From assembly GCF_003399765.1 (NCBI RefSeq), contig NZ_NFZV01000003.1, positions 124,001 to 188,000 of the forward strand: a stretch of DNA of 64,000 bases, in the 5' to 3' direction. This document shows, piece by piece, positions 42,535 to 53,300 of this stretch. This DNA comes from Alkalilimnicola ehrlichii. Its GTDB lineage: Bacteria > Pseudomonadota > Gammaproteobacteria > Nitrococcales > AK92. Positions within the stretch are counted from its first letter, which is position 1; the number at the start of each line of letters is the position of its first letter. The position numbers and the translations under genes are program-made. The notes under the pieces were generated by a model. That model was not told the DNA's origin. It ran no database searches and worked only from the letters and a program-made list of their open reading frames with translations.

Positions 42535-43129
42535 TTAGGCGGCGATCGCTTGGCGTCGCCGTTGCCGTAGGCGAATGCCGCCGAAGGCTAGTAATGCCGA
42601 GCCGAACAGCCAAGCGGCAGCCGGTAACGGTACTGGGGTCACATCCGTAATCGTGGCGCGAACGGTGACCAGTTTACCGGGTGTGATGCCGTTAATTTCT
42701 TCAAAGAACACCGAAAAAACGCCCAGCTCGCTTTCGATGGCTCCCGGCTGTGTATCCCATACCAGGTTGCCGTCGGTAACCCAGCCGAAGGGAATGATGC
42801 TCAGCCGTGTTTTGGTACTGCCGACCCGTTGCCCTCGGCGCTCGCGGCTGGCGACAGAAAGCTGAGGTTGGCCTCGATGTCGAATGTCGTGTTGCAGTGC
42901 CAGCACTGAATATGGAAAAATCGAACGTATAACTATCGCCGGCGCCGAGCTCGAAACGTAAACCTGCGAGATCCGCGTCGAGAAAGGCGCTGGCAGAGTT
43001 CCAGCCCGAGCCGTTTAACGACACGGAAGAGTCGCTCCCCACCTCGAAAGCGATGGTCGAGGCGTAAAGCGAGGTGCCGGCGAATAAGGCGCAGAGGCCC
43101 AATGCCAGAGAAATAAGTATTTTCTTCAT
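42535..43129 (-). CDS. VPLPA-CTERM (PEP-CTERM-like) exported protein, twice frameshifted
   Basis: The start (ATG 43129) gives a signal peptide (ILISLALGLCALFAGTSLYA) and a beta-rich mature region (IAFEVGSDSSVSLNGSGW, AGDSYTFDFSIF). The 3' end encodes VPLPAAAWLFGSALLAFGGI followed by Arg-Gln-Arg, a VPLPA/PEP-CTERM sorting signal recognised by an exosortase/archaeosortase. Two single-base shifts split the frame, one near 42880-42915 and one in the A-run around 42812; between them the third frame reads FDIEANLSFLSPAASAEGNG, so all three pieces are plausibly one protein of ~198 residues. The exosortase is not in this window. Confidence 0.65.
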
Positions 43130-43364
43130 TATTAATAGCCTCAATGGCGTTATTTATTGGGCTTGCCCACGCAGGGGAAGCCTAAGCTGCTGTCGCACAA
43201 CAGCTTTCTACCATTAAGGCGGTGTCGGTGCGATGGTCCGAACGGCCTAGCTGACCTTTGCCCTGCTACGAACCGAGCAGAATGCAGTGACAGCGTTGGC
43301 GTCCCTTGACGGCGCGCTGGTCACGTCGCCGGCACGCCGCCAATGTGAGCTTGATGCGGTGTGG

Positions 43365-44222
43365 CTAACGGACGCGTACCAATCCTTCTTGGGTGGAGGA
43401 GGCGACTAAGGTTCCGTCTTGCGTAAAAAACTGGCCCCGAACCAGCACGCGGCCACCGTGCGCGTTACTGCTGTAGAGGCTGTACAACAACCAATCGTCG
43501 ATACGAAACGGACGGTGTATCCATAGGGCGTGGTCGAGGCTGGCTGCCAAGACATCAGGCTGGAAGAACGATACCCCGTGCGGACGCATCGATGTGCCGA
43601 GCATCTCGAAATCGGACGCATAGGCCAGCACGGCGCGATGCAGGCGGGGATCGTCCGGCATCCGCCCGGCCGCCCGGACCCAGACGTACTTGACCGGATC
43701 GCGCGGTTTTGGGTCCAGTTTATCGAACTCGTCCGCCGGGCGAGTCTCGATCGGCCGGTCTGCTTCCAAACCGGCACGCATCCGCTCGGGTAGTTTATCG
43801 GCCAGCGCCTTTAATAATTCGACTTCCGACTTGAGCCCCTCCGGCCCCGGTACCTTCTGCGGCATGCTATCTTGATGATCGGCCCCTTCCTCCGGAACCT
43901 GGTAAGAGGCAAGCATGTCGAAGATCGGCCGATTATTTTGGATGGCTTCGATGTGGCGTGTGGTAAAGCCACGGCCGTCGCGGATGCGGCGGACTTGATA
44001 GTCGATCGGCGCCTGGGCGTCGCCGGGGCGTAGGAAATAGGCATGCAGCGAGTGGGAGATGCGCTCGTCGCTTACGGTCTGATTGGCGGCATGAAGTGCT
44101 TGCCCCAGGACTTGCCCACCGAAGACGGAGCGAAACCCAAGGTCTTGGCTGACGCCCCGAAACAGGTCGTCGTCGATTTGCTCTAGCTGAAACAGCTCCA
44201 GCAGGTTGTTCAGACCGCTCAC
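43365..44222 (-). CDS. tesB: Acyl-CoA thioesterase II
   Basis: A 285-residue TesB double-hotdog thioesterase that hydrolyses medium- and long-chain acyl-CoAs. Visible features are DLGFRSVFGGQVLGQALHAA and AYFLRPGDAQAPIDYQVRRI in the first hotdog and LASLDHALWIHRPFRIDDWL and VASSTQEGLVR in the second, carrying the expected Asp, Ser/Thr and Gln catalytic residues. Length matches E. coli TesB (286). Start codon is GTG, preceded by AGGGGGAG. It stands next to, and in the same direction as, a GNAT gene. Confidence 0.95.
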   Translation of the reverse strand: MSGLNNLLELFQLEQIDDDLFRGVSQDLGFRSVFGGQVLGQALHAANQTVSDERISHSLHAYFLRPGDAQAPIDYQVRRIRDGRGFTTRHIEAIQNNRPIFDMLASYQVPEEGADHQDSMPQKVPGPEGLKSEVELLKALADKLPERMRAGLEADRPIETRPADEFDKLDPKPRDPVKYVWVRAAGRMPDDPRLHRAVLAYASDFEMLGTSMRPHGVSFFQPDVLAASLDHALWIHRPFRIDDWLLYSLYSSNAHGGRVLVRGQFFTQDGTLVASSTQEGLVRVR

Positions 44223-44266
44223 CGGCTACTCCCCCTCTCTTTCTGCTGCGATGAATCGTATCGGGG

Positions 44267-44785
44267 CTACAATATGACGCTGTTGTCACCTTTAGTCCAG
44301 CCCTGATGTCGTCCTGCGCGAGCGATGCGCATATGCAGCAATGCGGTGGCCGCGCCGCCGGGTGCTTGCCGTTCTTCCAGCGCATACGGCTGAAAGCCCA
44401 GGCGGCCGTATAGCAGTAGGGCCGCTGTGTTATCGGTGAACACCGAAATGCGCACTTCGGGGAGATAATGTTCGGCAAAGGCCAATTTCAACATGTGCTT
44501 GATAAGGCGCTGGCCGAGGCCTTGGCCGCGATAGTCGCGATCAACGATCACGTTGCCGATAAAGGTATACCGCCTGGGAACGAACTTGTAGAAGTTGGCA
44601 AAGGCTACCACGCGGCCGTCGACTTCGCCGACACGTAGCTCGCGCCGTTGCTTGGCCAGCTCGGCCAGTTGCTCGACCGTTAGCGGATAGCGGCCGCGGG
44701 GATAGACACGAAAGAGTTCTTCCCTATCATGAATCAGCCGGCAAATGGCCGGGTAATCGCTTTCCGTAGCGTTTCGTATAAGCAT
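44267..44785 (-). CDS. GNAT-family N-acetyltransferase
   Basis: From the ATG at 44785 the protein has 172 residues. Motif A is IGNVIVDRDYRGQGLGQRLI (R-G-Q-G-L-G), and ISVFTDNTAALLLYGRLGFQ is the typical motif B with Asn and Tyr. The upstream part of the frame (to 44878) is inside the next gene and is not used. It follows the Mpo1-like gene by 47 bases. Acceptor is unknown. Confidence 0.88.
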   Translation of the reverse strand: MLIRNATESDYPAICRLIHDREELFRVYPRGRYPLTVEQLAELAKQRRELRVGEVDGRVVAFANFYKFVPRRYTFIGNVIVDRDYRGQGLGQRLIKHMLKLAFAEHYLPEVRISVFTDNTAALLLYGRLGFQPYALEERQAPGGAATALLHMRIARAGRHQGWTKGDNSVIL

Positions 44786-44832
44786 GGCTCTCGCGCGAGC
44801 CCCGAGCGTCGGCGCACAGGGCTCGCTTATCG

Positions 44833-45300
44833 TTAATACTTCAGGCCCAGGGCGCGGTAAACGAAGCCCAACAGCCAAGCCGGCCCTACCAGCAGGAATT
44901 GTAAATCTTTAAAGAAGGAAGGCTTCTTACCTTCGATCTTATGACCGATGAATTGCCCTATCCAAGCACCGACGAAGATCGCGATCGACAGCCACAACAA
45001 CGAGACCGACGATTGTGCGAGCGCATAGCAGATGGCAAGAAAAGCAATCGTCATAACCGCCATGGCCAGGAATATCGGTACCGATAGCCGCAGGTAAAAG
45101 AATCCGGCCAGGATCGAGAAAATCACCGCCCAGTTTAGTAACGGCGAAATAGCGGCCATTGCCGTCGGCACCGGCACGGACCATAGCAGCCCTATGACGC
45201 TGAAGGTGATCAGCGGCACGCAGATCCAGTGAATCAGTTTGTTCGTCGGGTTCTTATGGCTTTCGCCATACTCGTCGAACCATTGGTCGATTGTTTTCAT
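44833..45300 (-). CDS. Mpo1-like / DUF962 membrane protein
   Basis: This 155-residue protein belongs to the DUF962 (Mpo1, 2-hydroxy fatty acid dioxygenase) family. It starts MKTIDQWFDEYGESHKNPTN and continues with KLIHWICVPLI; the C-terminal block IGHKIEGKKPSFFKDLQFLL then GPAWLLGFVYR matches the family. Histidines at HKNP, LIHW and GHKIEGKKP are the Fe ligand candidates. There are about four membrane helices. The ATG at 45300 has a strong GAGGAGAG site upstream. It may be co-transcribed with the GNAT and TesB genes. Confidence 0.9.
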   Translation of the reverse strand: MKTIDQWFDEYGESHKNPTNKLIHWICVPLITFSVIGLLWSVPVPTAMAAISPLLNWAVIFSILAGFFYLRLSVPIFLAMAVMTIAFLAICYALAQSSVSLLWLSIAIFVGAWIGQFIGHKIEGKKPSFFKDLQFLLVGPAWLLGFVYRALGLKY

Positions 45301-45405
45301 GGTTCTCTCCTCCTCATGACAGCGGCCTGTGTCCCGTACCCTACGACCGTTATTCTTTTTTATCGGGAACGGCATCTTTCTTAATACCACTACTTGCGTC
45401 TTAGG

Positions 45406-45450
45406 AAAACACCGAACCTCCCAGGCCTTTCGGACAAGGCAGGTTCGGTG
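45406..45450 (-). terminator. Rho-independent terminator after the carboxylase gene
   Basis: A 10-bp stem (CACCGAACCT / AGGTTCGGTG) encloses a smaller hairpin (GCCTT / AAGGC) and is followed on the minus strand by TTTT. It lies just downstream of the acyl-CoA carboxylase stop at 45464. Confidence 0.85.
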
Positions 45451-45463
45451 CTTCTTCGGAGCG

Positions 45464-48400
45464 TTACCATGTGTCGACGAACGCGCGCTTTTTGCCGTGG
45501 CGTGGCGGCGCCGGCGGCATCGAGCGCAGGCCTCGCAGCAGCCAGCGACGGGAGTCAGCCGGATCGATCACGGCGTCGATTTCGAATACCGAAGCCATGT
45601 TCGTGGCTTTGCCGTGCTCGTAGGCCTTGGCCACCATTTGCTCGAACAGCGCTTGTCGCTCCGTCGGGTCTTCGACGGCGGCGAGTTCTTTCCTATAGCC
45701 AAGCCGTACCGCACCTTCCAAACCCATGCCGCCGAATTCCCCGGTAGGCCAAGAGGCAATGAACACGTTATCGCGAAAGCTGCCGCCGGCCATGGCTTGG
45801 GCGCCGAGGCCGTAACCCTTGCGCAGGACGAGCGTGAACAGCGGTACATCGATATTGGCGGCAGTGGTAAACATGCGGGCGGCATGGCGCACCAAAGCCG
45901 TTTCCTCGGCAGCGGGCCCTACCATGATCCCCGGCGTATCGCAGAGGCTGACGATGGGAAGATCGAAGGCATCGCACAGTTGCATGAAGCGAGCGGCCTT
46001 GTCGGCGCCATCGGCTTCGATCGCGCCGGCCAGGTGGCCGGGATTGTTAGCGATCAGCCCGAACGCTCTGCCCTCGATACGAATAAAAGCGGTGATCATG
46101 CCAGGTGCGAAAGCGCGCCGCAGCTCTAACACCGAGCCCCGGTCGGCCAGCGTGTCGATCAATGCGCGAATATCGTAAGTCCGGAGGCGGTTTTCCGGAA
46201 TGCTGCGGCGTAGCCAGCGTTGGTCCTCGGCCTCCCAATCCGTTTGGTCGCCTTGGAAATACGACAAGGCTTGTTTGGCGCACTGAACGGCCTCGGCTTC
46301 GTCGCGCACGACTACATCGATGACCCCGTTGGGGGCTTGCATGGCAACCGGCCCGACCTCTTCCGGCTGATAGACGCCAAGACCGCCGCCTTCGATCATT
46401 GCCGGGCCGCCCATGCCGAGCGTGGTGGGTTCGGTGGCGATTAAAATATCGCTCATGCCGGCCAGCGCCGCATTACCGGCAAAACAGCGGCCATTGACCA
46501 CAGCGACGCGGGGCACCAAGCCGCTTAGGCGCGCATATTGCGCGAAGGTCGGGACATCCAGGCCGGCAACTTTGTAAGAGTCCGTTTCGCCCGGGCGCCC
46601 ACCGCCGCCTTCGGCGAACAGGACGACCGGCAGCCGCCATTGCTCGGCTAACTGAAACATGCGGTCTTTCTTGCCGTGGTTGATGGCGCCCTGGGTGCCG
46701 GCGAATACCGTGTAGTCGTAGGCGATGACCAGGGTGCGCGCGCGATCTTCCGGATATTGCGCCCCATTAACACTGCCGATCCCGGTCACCAAGCCGTCGG
46801 CAGGGCTCATCTTGAGCAGATCTTGCATCGAGCGTCGGCTTCGTTGCGCGGCTAGCGTCAGCGCCCCGTACTCGATAAAACTATCCGGATCGCAGAGGTC
46901 TTCGACGTTCTCCCGCGCGGTTCGCAGCCCAAGCTTGTGGCGTTTAGCGACCGCTTCCGGGCGTCTTGAGTCGCTATTAATGGCATGCCGCTCCAAGGTA
47001 TCGGCAAGGTCCGGGCGGATTGCACCCAGATCGACAGCCTGTTCGTCTTGAACCTCGTCCGTCGCGACATCCGCCTCTTCGATGAAGGCGAGCGGCACAC
47101 CGCTGTTTACGCTATCGCCCGTTGCCGCTAGAACTTCTCGCAAAAAGCCGCTGACCGGTGCGGTGACGATGTGCTGCATCTTCATCGCCTCCAGCACCGC
47201 GATCTGCTGGCCCTGGCGGACGGGCAAGCCGGGTTCGGCGGTGATTTCGACAACGATACCCTGCATTGGCGCCGGCACCGCCGAACAGCCCGCCGGCACC
47301 GCAATCTCTGCCTCGGTTGGGGCTACCTGCGGTGGTGCCTCGGCGGCGAAGTGGCGCGTGCGGTGGTCGCCGCTCGGTGCTAAAGCTTGAATGTGATCGT
47401 CGATAAAGCGGGTGTGTACCGCATTGTCCGCTAGTTCCGGACGCTTAAGCAGGTTCAGCAAGAACGGAATATTGGTGGCCGGCCCTTCGATGCGGAATTC
47501 GTTAAGGGCGCGGTAAGCGCGAGTAACGGCGGCCTTAAAGTCGTCGCTTGGCGTGTGAACGATCAGCTTGGCCAGTAGCGAGTCGAAGTGGGGGCTGGTG
47601 GTATAGCCGCTGTAGCCGAAGGTGTCGAGCCGAACGCCCGGCCCCGTCGGCGGCTCGAACGCGGCTAGGGTACCGCCGGAAGGCGTGACGCCGCCTCGCT
47701 CGTCCAACGTCTCCAGGTTTATCCGGGTTTGGATGGCGTAGCCGCGAGGGGGCGGAACTTGCTCTTGAGTAAGCCCTAAATCGTCTAGTGTGGCGCCGGC
47801 CGCAAGCTTGAGTTGTATTTGCACCAGATCGAGTCCGGTCACCGCTTCGGTAACGGTGTGCTCCACTTGCAAGCGCGGATTGGCTTCGATGAAGGCATAG
47901 CCGTCGGCGTCGTCGACCAGGAACTCGAAGGTGCCTAGGTTGCGAAAACGCGCGGCCGACGCAAGTCGGAGCGAGGCATCGATCAATTGCTGGCGAACAG
48001 GCTCGCTTAGCGATGGACTGGGGGCGATTTCAACCAGCTTTTGGTGCCGCCGTTGCAGGCTGCACTCGCGCTCCCAGAGGTGGCTAACGGCACCGGTGCC
48101 ATCGCCGACGATTTGTACTTCGATATGGCGTGCGTACTCGATAAGCTGTTCGGCATACAGCGCCCCGTTGCCAAAGGCGGCTTCCGCTTCGGCTTGGCAA
48201 CGAGCATAGGCGCTTGCAAGCTCCTCGGCTGAGCGCACGGCGCGCATACCGCGGCCGCCGCCGCCGGCCAGCGCTTTCAGCATGATCGCGCTGCCTTGAT
48301 CGAGCGAGGCGAGAAACGCTTTGGCTTCCTCAAGGCTTACCGGGCCTTCGGTCCCGGGGATGAGCGGAACGTCGTGATCCATGGCCAACTCTCGGGCCTG

Positions 48401-48750
48401 TGTCTTATCGCCAAAAAAGCCAGCGAACCGGGGGTGGGGCCGACGAAAATCACGTCTTGCGCTTCGCAGGCTCTGGCAAAGTCGGCGTTTTCGCTGAGGA
48501 AGCCGTAACCGGGATGAATCGCATCGCACCCCCGTTCTCGCGCAATGGCAACGATTCGCTCGCTATCCAAATAGGCGGCTGCGCCGGTTCCACCCAAAGC
48601 GACGGCGTCGTCGGCGGCCAATAGGTGGCGCGAGCGCGCGTCGTCCTCTGAATAGATCGCCACGGTTTCGATGCCCAGATCGGCGGCGGCTCGGGCGATG
48701 CGAATAGCAATTTCGCCGCGGTTAGCAATCAAGAGCCGAGAGATGCTCAT
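45464..48750 (-). CDS. Single-chain biotin-dependent acyl-CoA carboxylase (frameshifted)
   Basis: One chain of ~1095 residues carrying a biotin carboxylase (SRLLIANRGEIAIRIARAAA, ATP-grasp KALAGGGGRGMR), a biotinyl domain (biotin Lys in EAMKM, about residue 524) and a carboxyltransferase (FAEGGGGRPGETDSY; LCDTPGIMVGPAAE; RKGYGLGAQAMAGG). This composition resembles mycobacterial long-chain acyl-CoA carboxylase; the substrate chain length is unknown. As sequenced the frame breaks in the A-run 48413-48418 (T-run in the coding strand), after VGPTPGSLAF; one added base continues GDKTQARELAMDH. Start is the ATG at 48750 with AGGAGCCCC upstream; the longer frame to 48894 is not used. It makes malonyl- or alkylmalonyl-CoA from acyl-CoA, bicarbonate and ATP. 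Confidence 0.88.
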
Positions 48751-49050
48751 GAAATGGGGCTCCTCTATCTCTTTATTTAGGAAGCGCTGAATAATCGGCT
48801 TATCCCTTCGGCTAAGCGAAGTGTTCAGCGCTTCCTTTAGTTTTTTATCGAAAACACGGCCTCTAGCAGGCTCTGCGCCTTGCCGAACTGGCAAATCTAA
48901 GCGTGAAAGCGTACTAGGAGCATAGTGCGAAACGGTGTTTCAAGGAAAGACTGAGCGTCGCTGGTTCCGAGCGGTGCTCAGCGGTTGGCTGGGTAGAGAG
49001 GCGTGCCATGAAGGGCGGGCGCTCACTGTGCGCACCCGCCCATAGCGTGT
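48751..49050. other. Intergenic region with a 13-bp palindromic repeat
   Basis: This ~300-base gap between the carboxylase start and the stop of the esterase gene holds the palindrome 48779-48836 and no gene that I can support. The carboxylase promoter must be here, upstream of the palindrome or within it. Confidence 0.4.
48779..48836. repeat. Palindromic element, possible dispersed repeat
   Basis: AGGAAGCGCTGAA (48779-48791) pairs exactly with TTCAGCGCTTCCT (48824-48836), with an inner GCTTA/TAAGC hairpin in the 32-base spacer, and a TTTTTT run nearby at 48841. A related left arm occurs at 31395. It looks like a REP- or MITE-type palindrome rather than a gene-specific terminator. Confidence 0.5.
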
Positions 49051-49842
49051 TTAGTCGGCGATCGTTGTATACGTTTGTTTTTCCGTCCGTTGCCGGCTGC
49101 GGATGAACTGTAGTGTTTCGCGGGCAATGCGCTCGCGGTCGTTATCCAACGTTGCCACGTGGAAAGAGTCCTCCAGCGTAATGAGGCGCTTATCGGCGCT
49201 GGAGACATGGTCGATGAGGTACGGTCCATTCGATGGTGGAACGACGTGATCTTCGCGCGAGCGGAAGGCCAGCACCGGACACGTGATCAAGGGCAACATT
49301 TCGCGGGCGGTGGCGATCAGCACGAACAGTTGCCGGGTGGTGGCCGAAGGTGCGCCATTGTAGGAAATCTCGTTCGCATCGGGGTTTTTGATGTCGGCAC
49401 CGACGCCGGGCAAGAAGGGCGGCGCGTCGGGGGCGAAGGCGAGTGCGGCGAACTGCGGGTTGTTGATGAACAGCGGCGTGTTGATTGTTACTACCCCGTG
49501 CACAATGTCCTGCTGGGTGGCGGCCAAATGTAGGCTCAGCGTGCCGCCCATGGATAGACCGACCACAAAGATCGACGTACAGCGTTCGTTGAGTTCGGCT
49601 AAGGCGGTACGTACGCACTGGAGCCAGTCTTCCGCCGTTGTCCGGGCCATGTCTTCCGGCGCAGTCCCATGGCCGGGCAGGCGGGGTACGGAGACCGTAA
49701 AGCCTCCTTTCTCCGCTAGATATTCGCCAAGGTAGCGCACGCTCTGCGGTGAGCCGGTGTAGCCGTGGATGACTAGGCAACCGGTGTCGTTGCCTGCTGA
49801 GAAGAACGGTTCCGCACCGGGAATTACGGGATAGTCGGTCAC
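49051..49842 (-). CDS. Carboxylesterase / monoacylglycerol-lipase-like hydrolase
   Basis: A 263-residue alpha/beta hydrolase of the Est30-like type. It has GCLVIHGYTGSPQSVRYLGE (oxyanion HGYTG), PRLPGHGTAPEDM, the nucleophile elbow VVGLSMGGTLSLHLA, an acid Asp in RSREDHVVPP, and a His in DSFHVATLDND, in the order and spacing of the family. The start is GTG with GGAGG 8 bases upstream. It acts on short acyl esters in known members; the natural substrate is unknown. It is a single gene. Confidence 0.9.
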   Translation of the reverse strand: MTDYPVIPGAEPFFSAGNDTGCLVIHGYTGSPQSVRYLGEYLAEKGGFTVSVPRLPGHGTAPEDMARTTAEDWLQCVRTALAELNERCTSIFVVGLSMGGTLSLHLAATQQDIVHGVVTINTPLFINNPQFAALAFAPDAPPFLPGVGADIKNPDANEISYNGAPSATTRQLFVLIATAREMLPLITCPVLAFRSREDHVVPPSNGPYLIDHVSSADKRLITLEDSFHVATLDNDRERIARETLQFIRSRQRTEKQTYTTIAD

Positions 49843-49914
49843 GGTTAAATCCTCCGCCGATACGTCACATTCGCGCTACTTGTTCTTTTACTTTGGGGTG
49901 CTAGCAGGCGCTTT

Positions 49915-50223
49915 CTAGCAGCCTTGTGCCGGTTCTTGTACCAATACCCAAGGGGCAACCACCACGCACCACAGTTCGGTGCCGGTGTCGGACCACCTAC
50001 GTGCTTCGTCGCTGGTTGTGCGTCGAATCTGGTCTTCTTGCAGCCACTGCTCGACGGTCGGTTTGTCGTCGTTAATGATTCGAGCGCCGACTTCGATCAG
50101 GTCCAGGCTACGGTCGACGGTGATCACTGCCCCGCGAGCAAAATGCCGTTCTAGCTCTTGCCAGCCGATTTTGGCAGTTTCCGCATTAAGTATGGCGCGT
50201 GTGTCTGGTTCCTGGGAAGCCAT
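49915..50223 (-). CDS. DUF2288-family protein
   Basis: The 102-residue protein from the ATG at 50223 (AAGGAGAG upstream) matches DUF2288: ELERHFARGAVITVDRSLDL, IEVGARIINDDKPTVEQWL, and the C-terminal ELWCVVVAPWVLVQE. The family is widespread in gammaproteobacteria and has no assigned function. It lies between the esterase and the large signalling gene, all on the minus strand but with separate gaps. Confidence 0.85.
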   Translation of the reverse strand: MASQEPDTRAILNAETAKIGWQELERHFARGAVITVDRSLDLIEVGARIINDDKPTVEQWLQEDQIRRTTSDEARRWSDTGTELWCVVVAPWVLVQEPAQGC

Positions 50224-50319
50224 CTCACTCTCCTTAATATAAGCAGATATTAAGAATACCAGCTGCAAAGCAGGTGTGGATATCGTTTCGGCCCATCCGG
50301 GTCTTTGTTCCGATGGCTT

Positions 50320-53300
50320 CTACTCCGACAGCTCTAGTCGGGTGTTATGGGCGCTAACCCGGTTGCGGCCGCCCCGTTTCGCGGCATAGAGAGCCTCGTC
50401 CGCCCGCTGCAATAGCAGAGTTTCGTCTGTGATGGCCGGGGTTAGGCTGGCAAGACCGGCGCTAATGGTCACGCGGAGCTTTTGGCCCCCATAGTGGATG
50501 TCGCGCTCGGCGACGCGTTTTCGGATGCGTTCGGCAATACCGTAAGCGCACTCGGTGTCCGACTCCGGCAGAATAAGTGCGATTTCCTCCCCACCGTAAC
50601 GGGCCGCAGTATCGGAGTCGCGACAGCAGTCCTGAATGGTGCGGGTAACTTCTCGCAGCACATGGTCCCCGGCTTGATGACCCCAGGTGTCGTTGAAGCG
50701 TTTGAAATGATCGACATCCAGCATGATGACCGATAGTGGCCTATTCTTACGCCGTGCGCGACGGAACTCGTTGCTTAATATCGCCCGGAAGTGATCGTGG
50801 TTATAGAGCCCCGTCAGGCCGTCGGTAGCCGCCTTGCGGGACAGCTCCAGCCGTCCGGCTGCCGATAAACCGATAATCTCCAGGACTTCGAAACCGTCTT
50901 CGGTGAAGGCGCCGGTCGCTCGGTTATTCTCCAGGTATAACACGCCCGTCAGCTCCGGTTCGTCGTTGGCTTCGGTTAGAATCGGCATGCATAGGATGGA
51001 TTTGACGGAGTGGGCGGCGATGTAGCTGTCGTGATGTAACTGCGGTAGTTGCTGCTGTTTCTGGCTCGCATCGTGAATAACAATGCTCTGTCGAGTGCGG
51101 CGGACGTAGTTGATCACCGCCAGCGATAGGCGTTGGTTGTCCTCCGGGCGTTGCGATTGCAGTAGCTGCGGCTGTTCCCCGTCGATGTTCCATTCGGCTT
51201 CGACATACAAGTGGCCGTCGGGCTTCTTCAGCAGCAAATGGCCGGTTTGAGCGCCGGTAAACTCGACGGCCGCGCGCACGATGTGTTGAATCATGCGGCT
51301 ATGTACTTCTTCGGCGGCGATGCTTTTCAACGCTTTCTTCAGCGTGCTGAGATCGATCCGAGAGGCTGCCAGGCCATCGGAAAGCGGGCCTTGCGGCGGC
51401 GGAGACGGTTGATTGCGATAACGCGCCGTTTGTTTCGACAAGTTTATGAGCTTAGCGTGGCAGCCCCAGCGACGATACCGCTCCGTGGCGGTATCCAGAT
51501 GCAGGGCCGCGATTCGATGCTGCCCAAGGGTTTGGTAAAACTTTCCGGCCAGTTCGTTCGCCAATGCTTCTTCTTGAATGTATTCGTGCTGACAGGCCAG
51601 CTCCGCTGCTTCCTCATAGGCCTTCATGGCAGCAACGGTGCGTTCTTTAACCCGTAGCACTTCGGCATTGACGAGCAAATATTTGTGGCGGAAATTCATA
51701 GGCGCATGACGCGACCATTTGCGTAGTTTTGCCTGGTTCTGTCGTACGCGCCATAGAATGCGCCGCTGCCCGACGAAATCGGTATCCGGATATATCGCTA
51801 GCTGGATAAGCGAATCGTAAAAGCGAAAAATTGCCACGATCAGCATTGCACGGACGTTACTGAGACGGCGGCGGACTTCATCGGCGTGCTGTCGGGCTTG
51901 GCGATACTCCCCTAGCAGATAGGCCATTACCATTTTATGTACGCCGTAGTAGCACAGCAGCGTTACGTCCTTGTCTTCGGCGCGGGCGGATTGTAACGCT
52001 CGTTCGTCGAAGCTCTCGCCAATTAAGGTTAGGGCATCGCTGCCCTCCTTGTTGAGTTGATTGGCCAGAGCCTGGTGGCTTAAACGTAGGATATTGCGCC
52101 CTGTCCCTTGGTGTATGCTCTCGGTCGCTTTCAGATAATGACGAGCTTCCCGCTCGACTTCGGGCAGCGGCAAGCCGGCAAAGTAGGCATGGGTAATAAA
52201 AGCGGTTATCGAATAACTGGCATATTCGAAATCGCCATAGGAGAGTCCGCTACGGAAAGCTTGCTTAAGCGGTGCCAGCGTAGTGCGTAGATGGCGCTTC
52301 CACTGGGTCGTGAAGGCATTAAAGAGCACGACCGTGCGTGCTTCGAGATGGCGCGCGCCTGTTCGGTCGACTAAGTCCATCGCTAGCTGACCGAAGGAGT
52401 AACCGCGGTCGATATCGCCGATAATTCCGGCTAGCAGTAGCGAGTAGGTTGCATAGGCGAAGGTGTATTCGGCCGAGTTACCGTATTTTTGGGCATACCC
52501 GAGCACCTTGAAGATTAATAGCGGGTGCAGGTTTGGGTTAACGATATAGGCTGTCGAGCCCAGGCGTGCCAATACGCGCAGTACGGATCGGGCATGCGGG
52601 TCTGTGACCAGCGGCAGGTTAAGCAGGTCTTGGTACCGTTTGCCGGCGAATGCTGCCTGCGTTTTGAACAGCATTAGCAGAATGTGCCAGGTTCGAGGTT
52701 TTTTCGGGAAGCGAACCCCGAGTAGTTCAAGGACTTCCAGCCCGATATTCAGTGCTTTGCGCAATTCGTTTTTGGCCATGCAGGCCTGAATTCGGACCTC
52801 ATGAATTTTTATTTGCTCCAGCAACGAATGAGCGTTGCCGAGTACCGCTTCGGTAAGCGTTTCGATCCGTTCGTAATCGCCGCATAAATAGGCCGCTTCG
52901 GCGGCCTGGATGGAGGCGTTAAGGGTCAGTTCGTAATGACGCTTCCAGGCTTGCTCTCCGAGCAGTTCGAGCGCGATGTTGAAGTAATGTAAGGCCGATT
53001 CGAAGGCGGAAGCGGATTTTGCGCGCTGGCCTGCGATGACGTTAAGTCGCGCTACCGTATCGCGCTCGGTTTGCGATTCGATGAGATGCGCCCCGGGGTT
53101 GAGCTGATGCAGCAGATCGAAAACGCATTCTTCTTGTTTTTCCGGCGGTGTGTGCGCAAATAGGGCTCGACCGATGGCGAGGTGTTGTGCCGGTTGCTGG
53201 GATTCGTCGACGAGTTCGTAGGCTGTTTGGCGTACCCGGTCATGAGCGAAACGCAGCTCGGGAACCGGGCCATCGTCGTGCGATTCCAGCCATGCCTCGA

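Noticed and set aside
43130-43364. c-di-GMP riboswitch upstream of the VPLPA-CTERM gene
   Set aside because: A CACGCAGGGG-like stretch looked suggestive but the rest of the GEMM core and the paired helices are absent.
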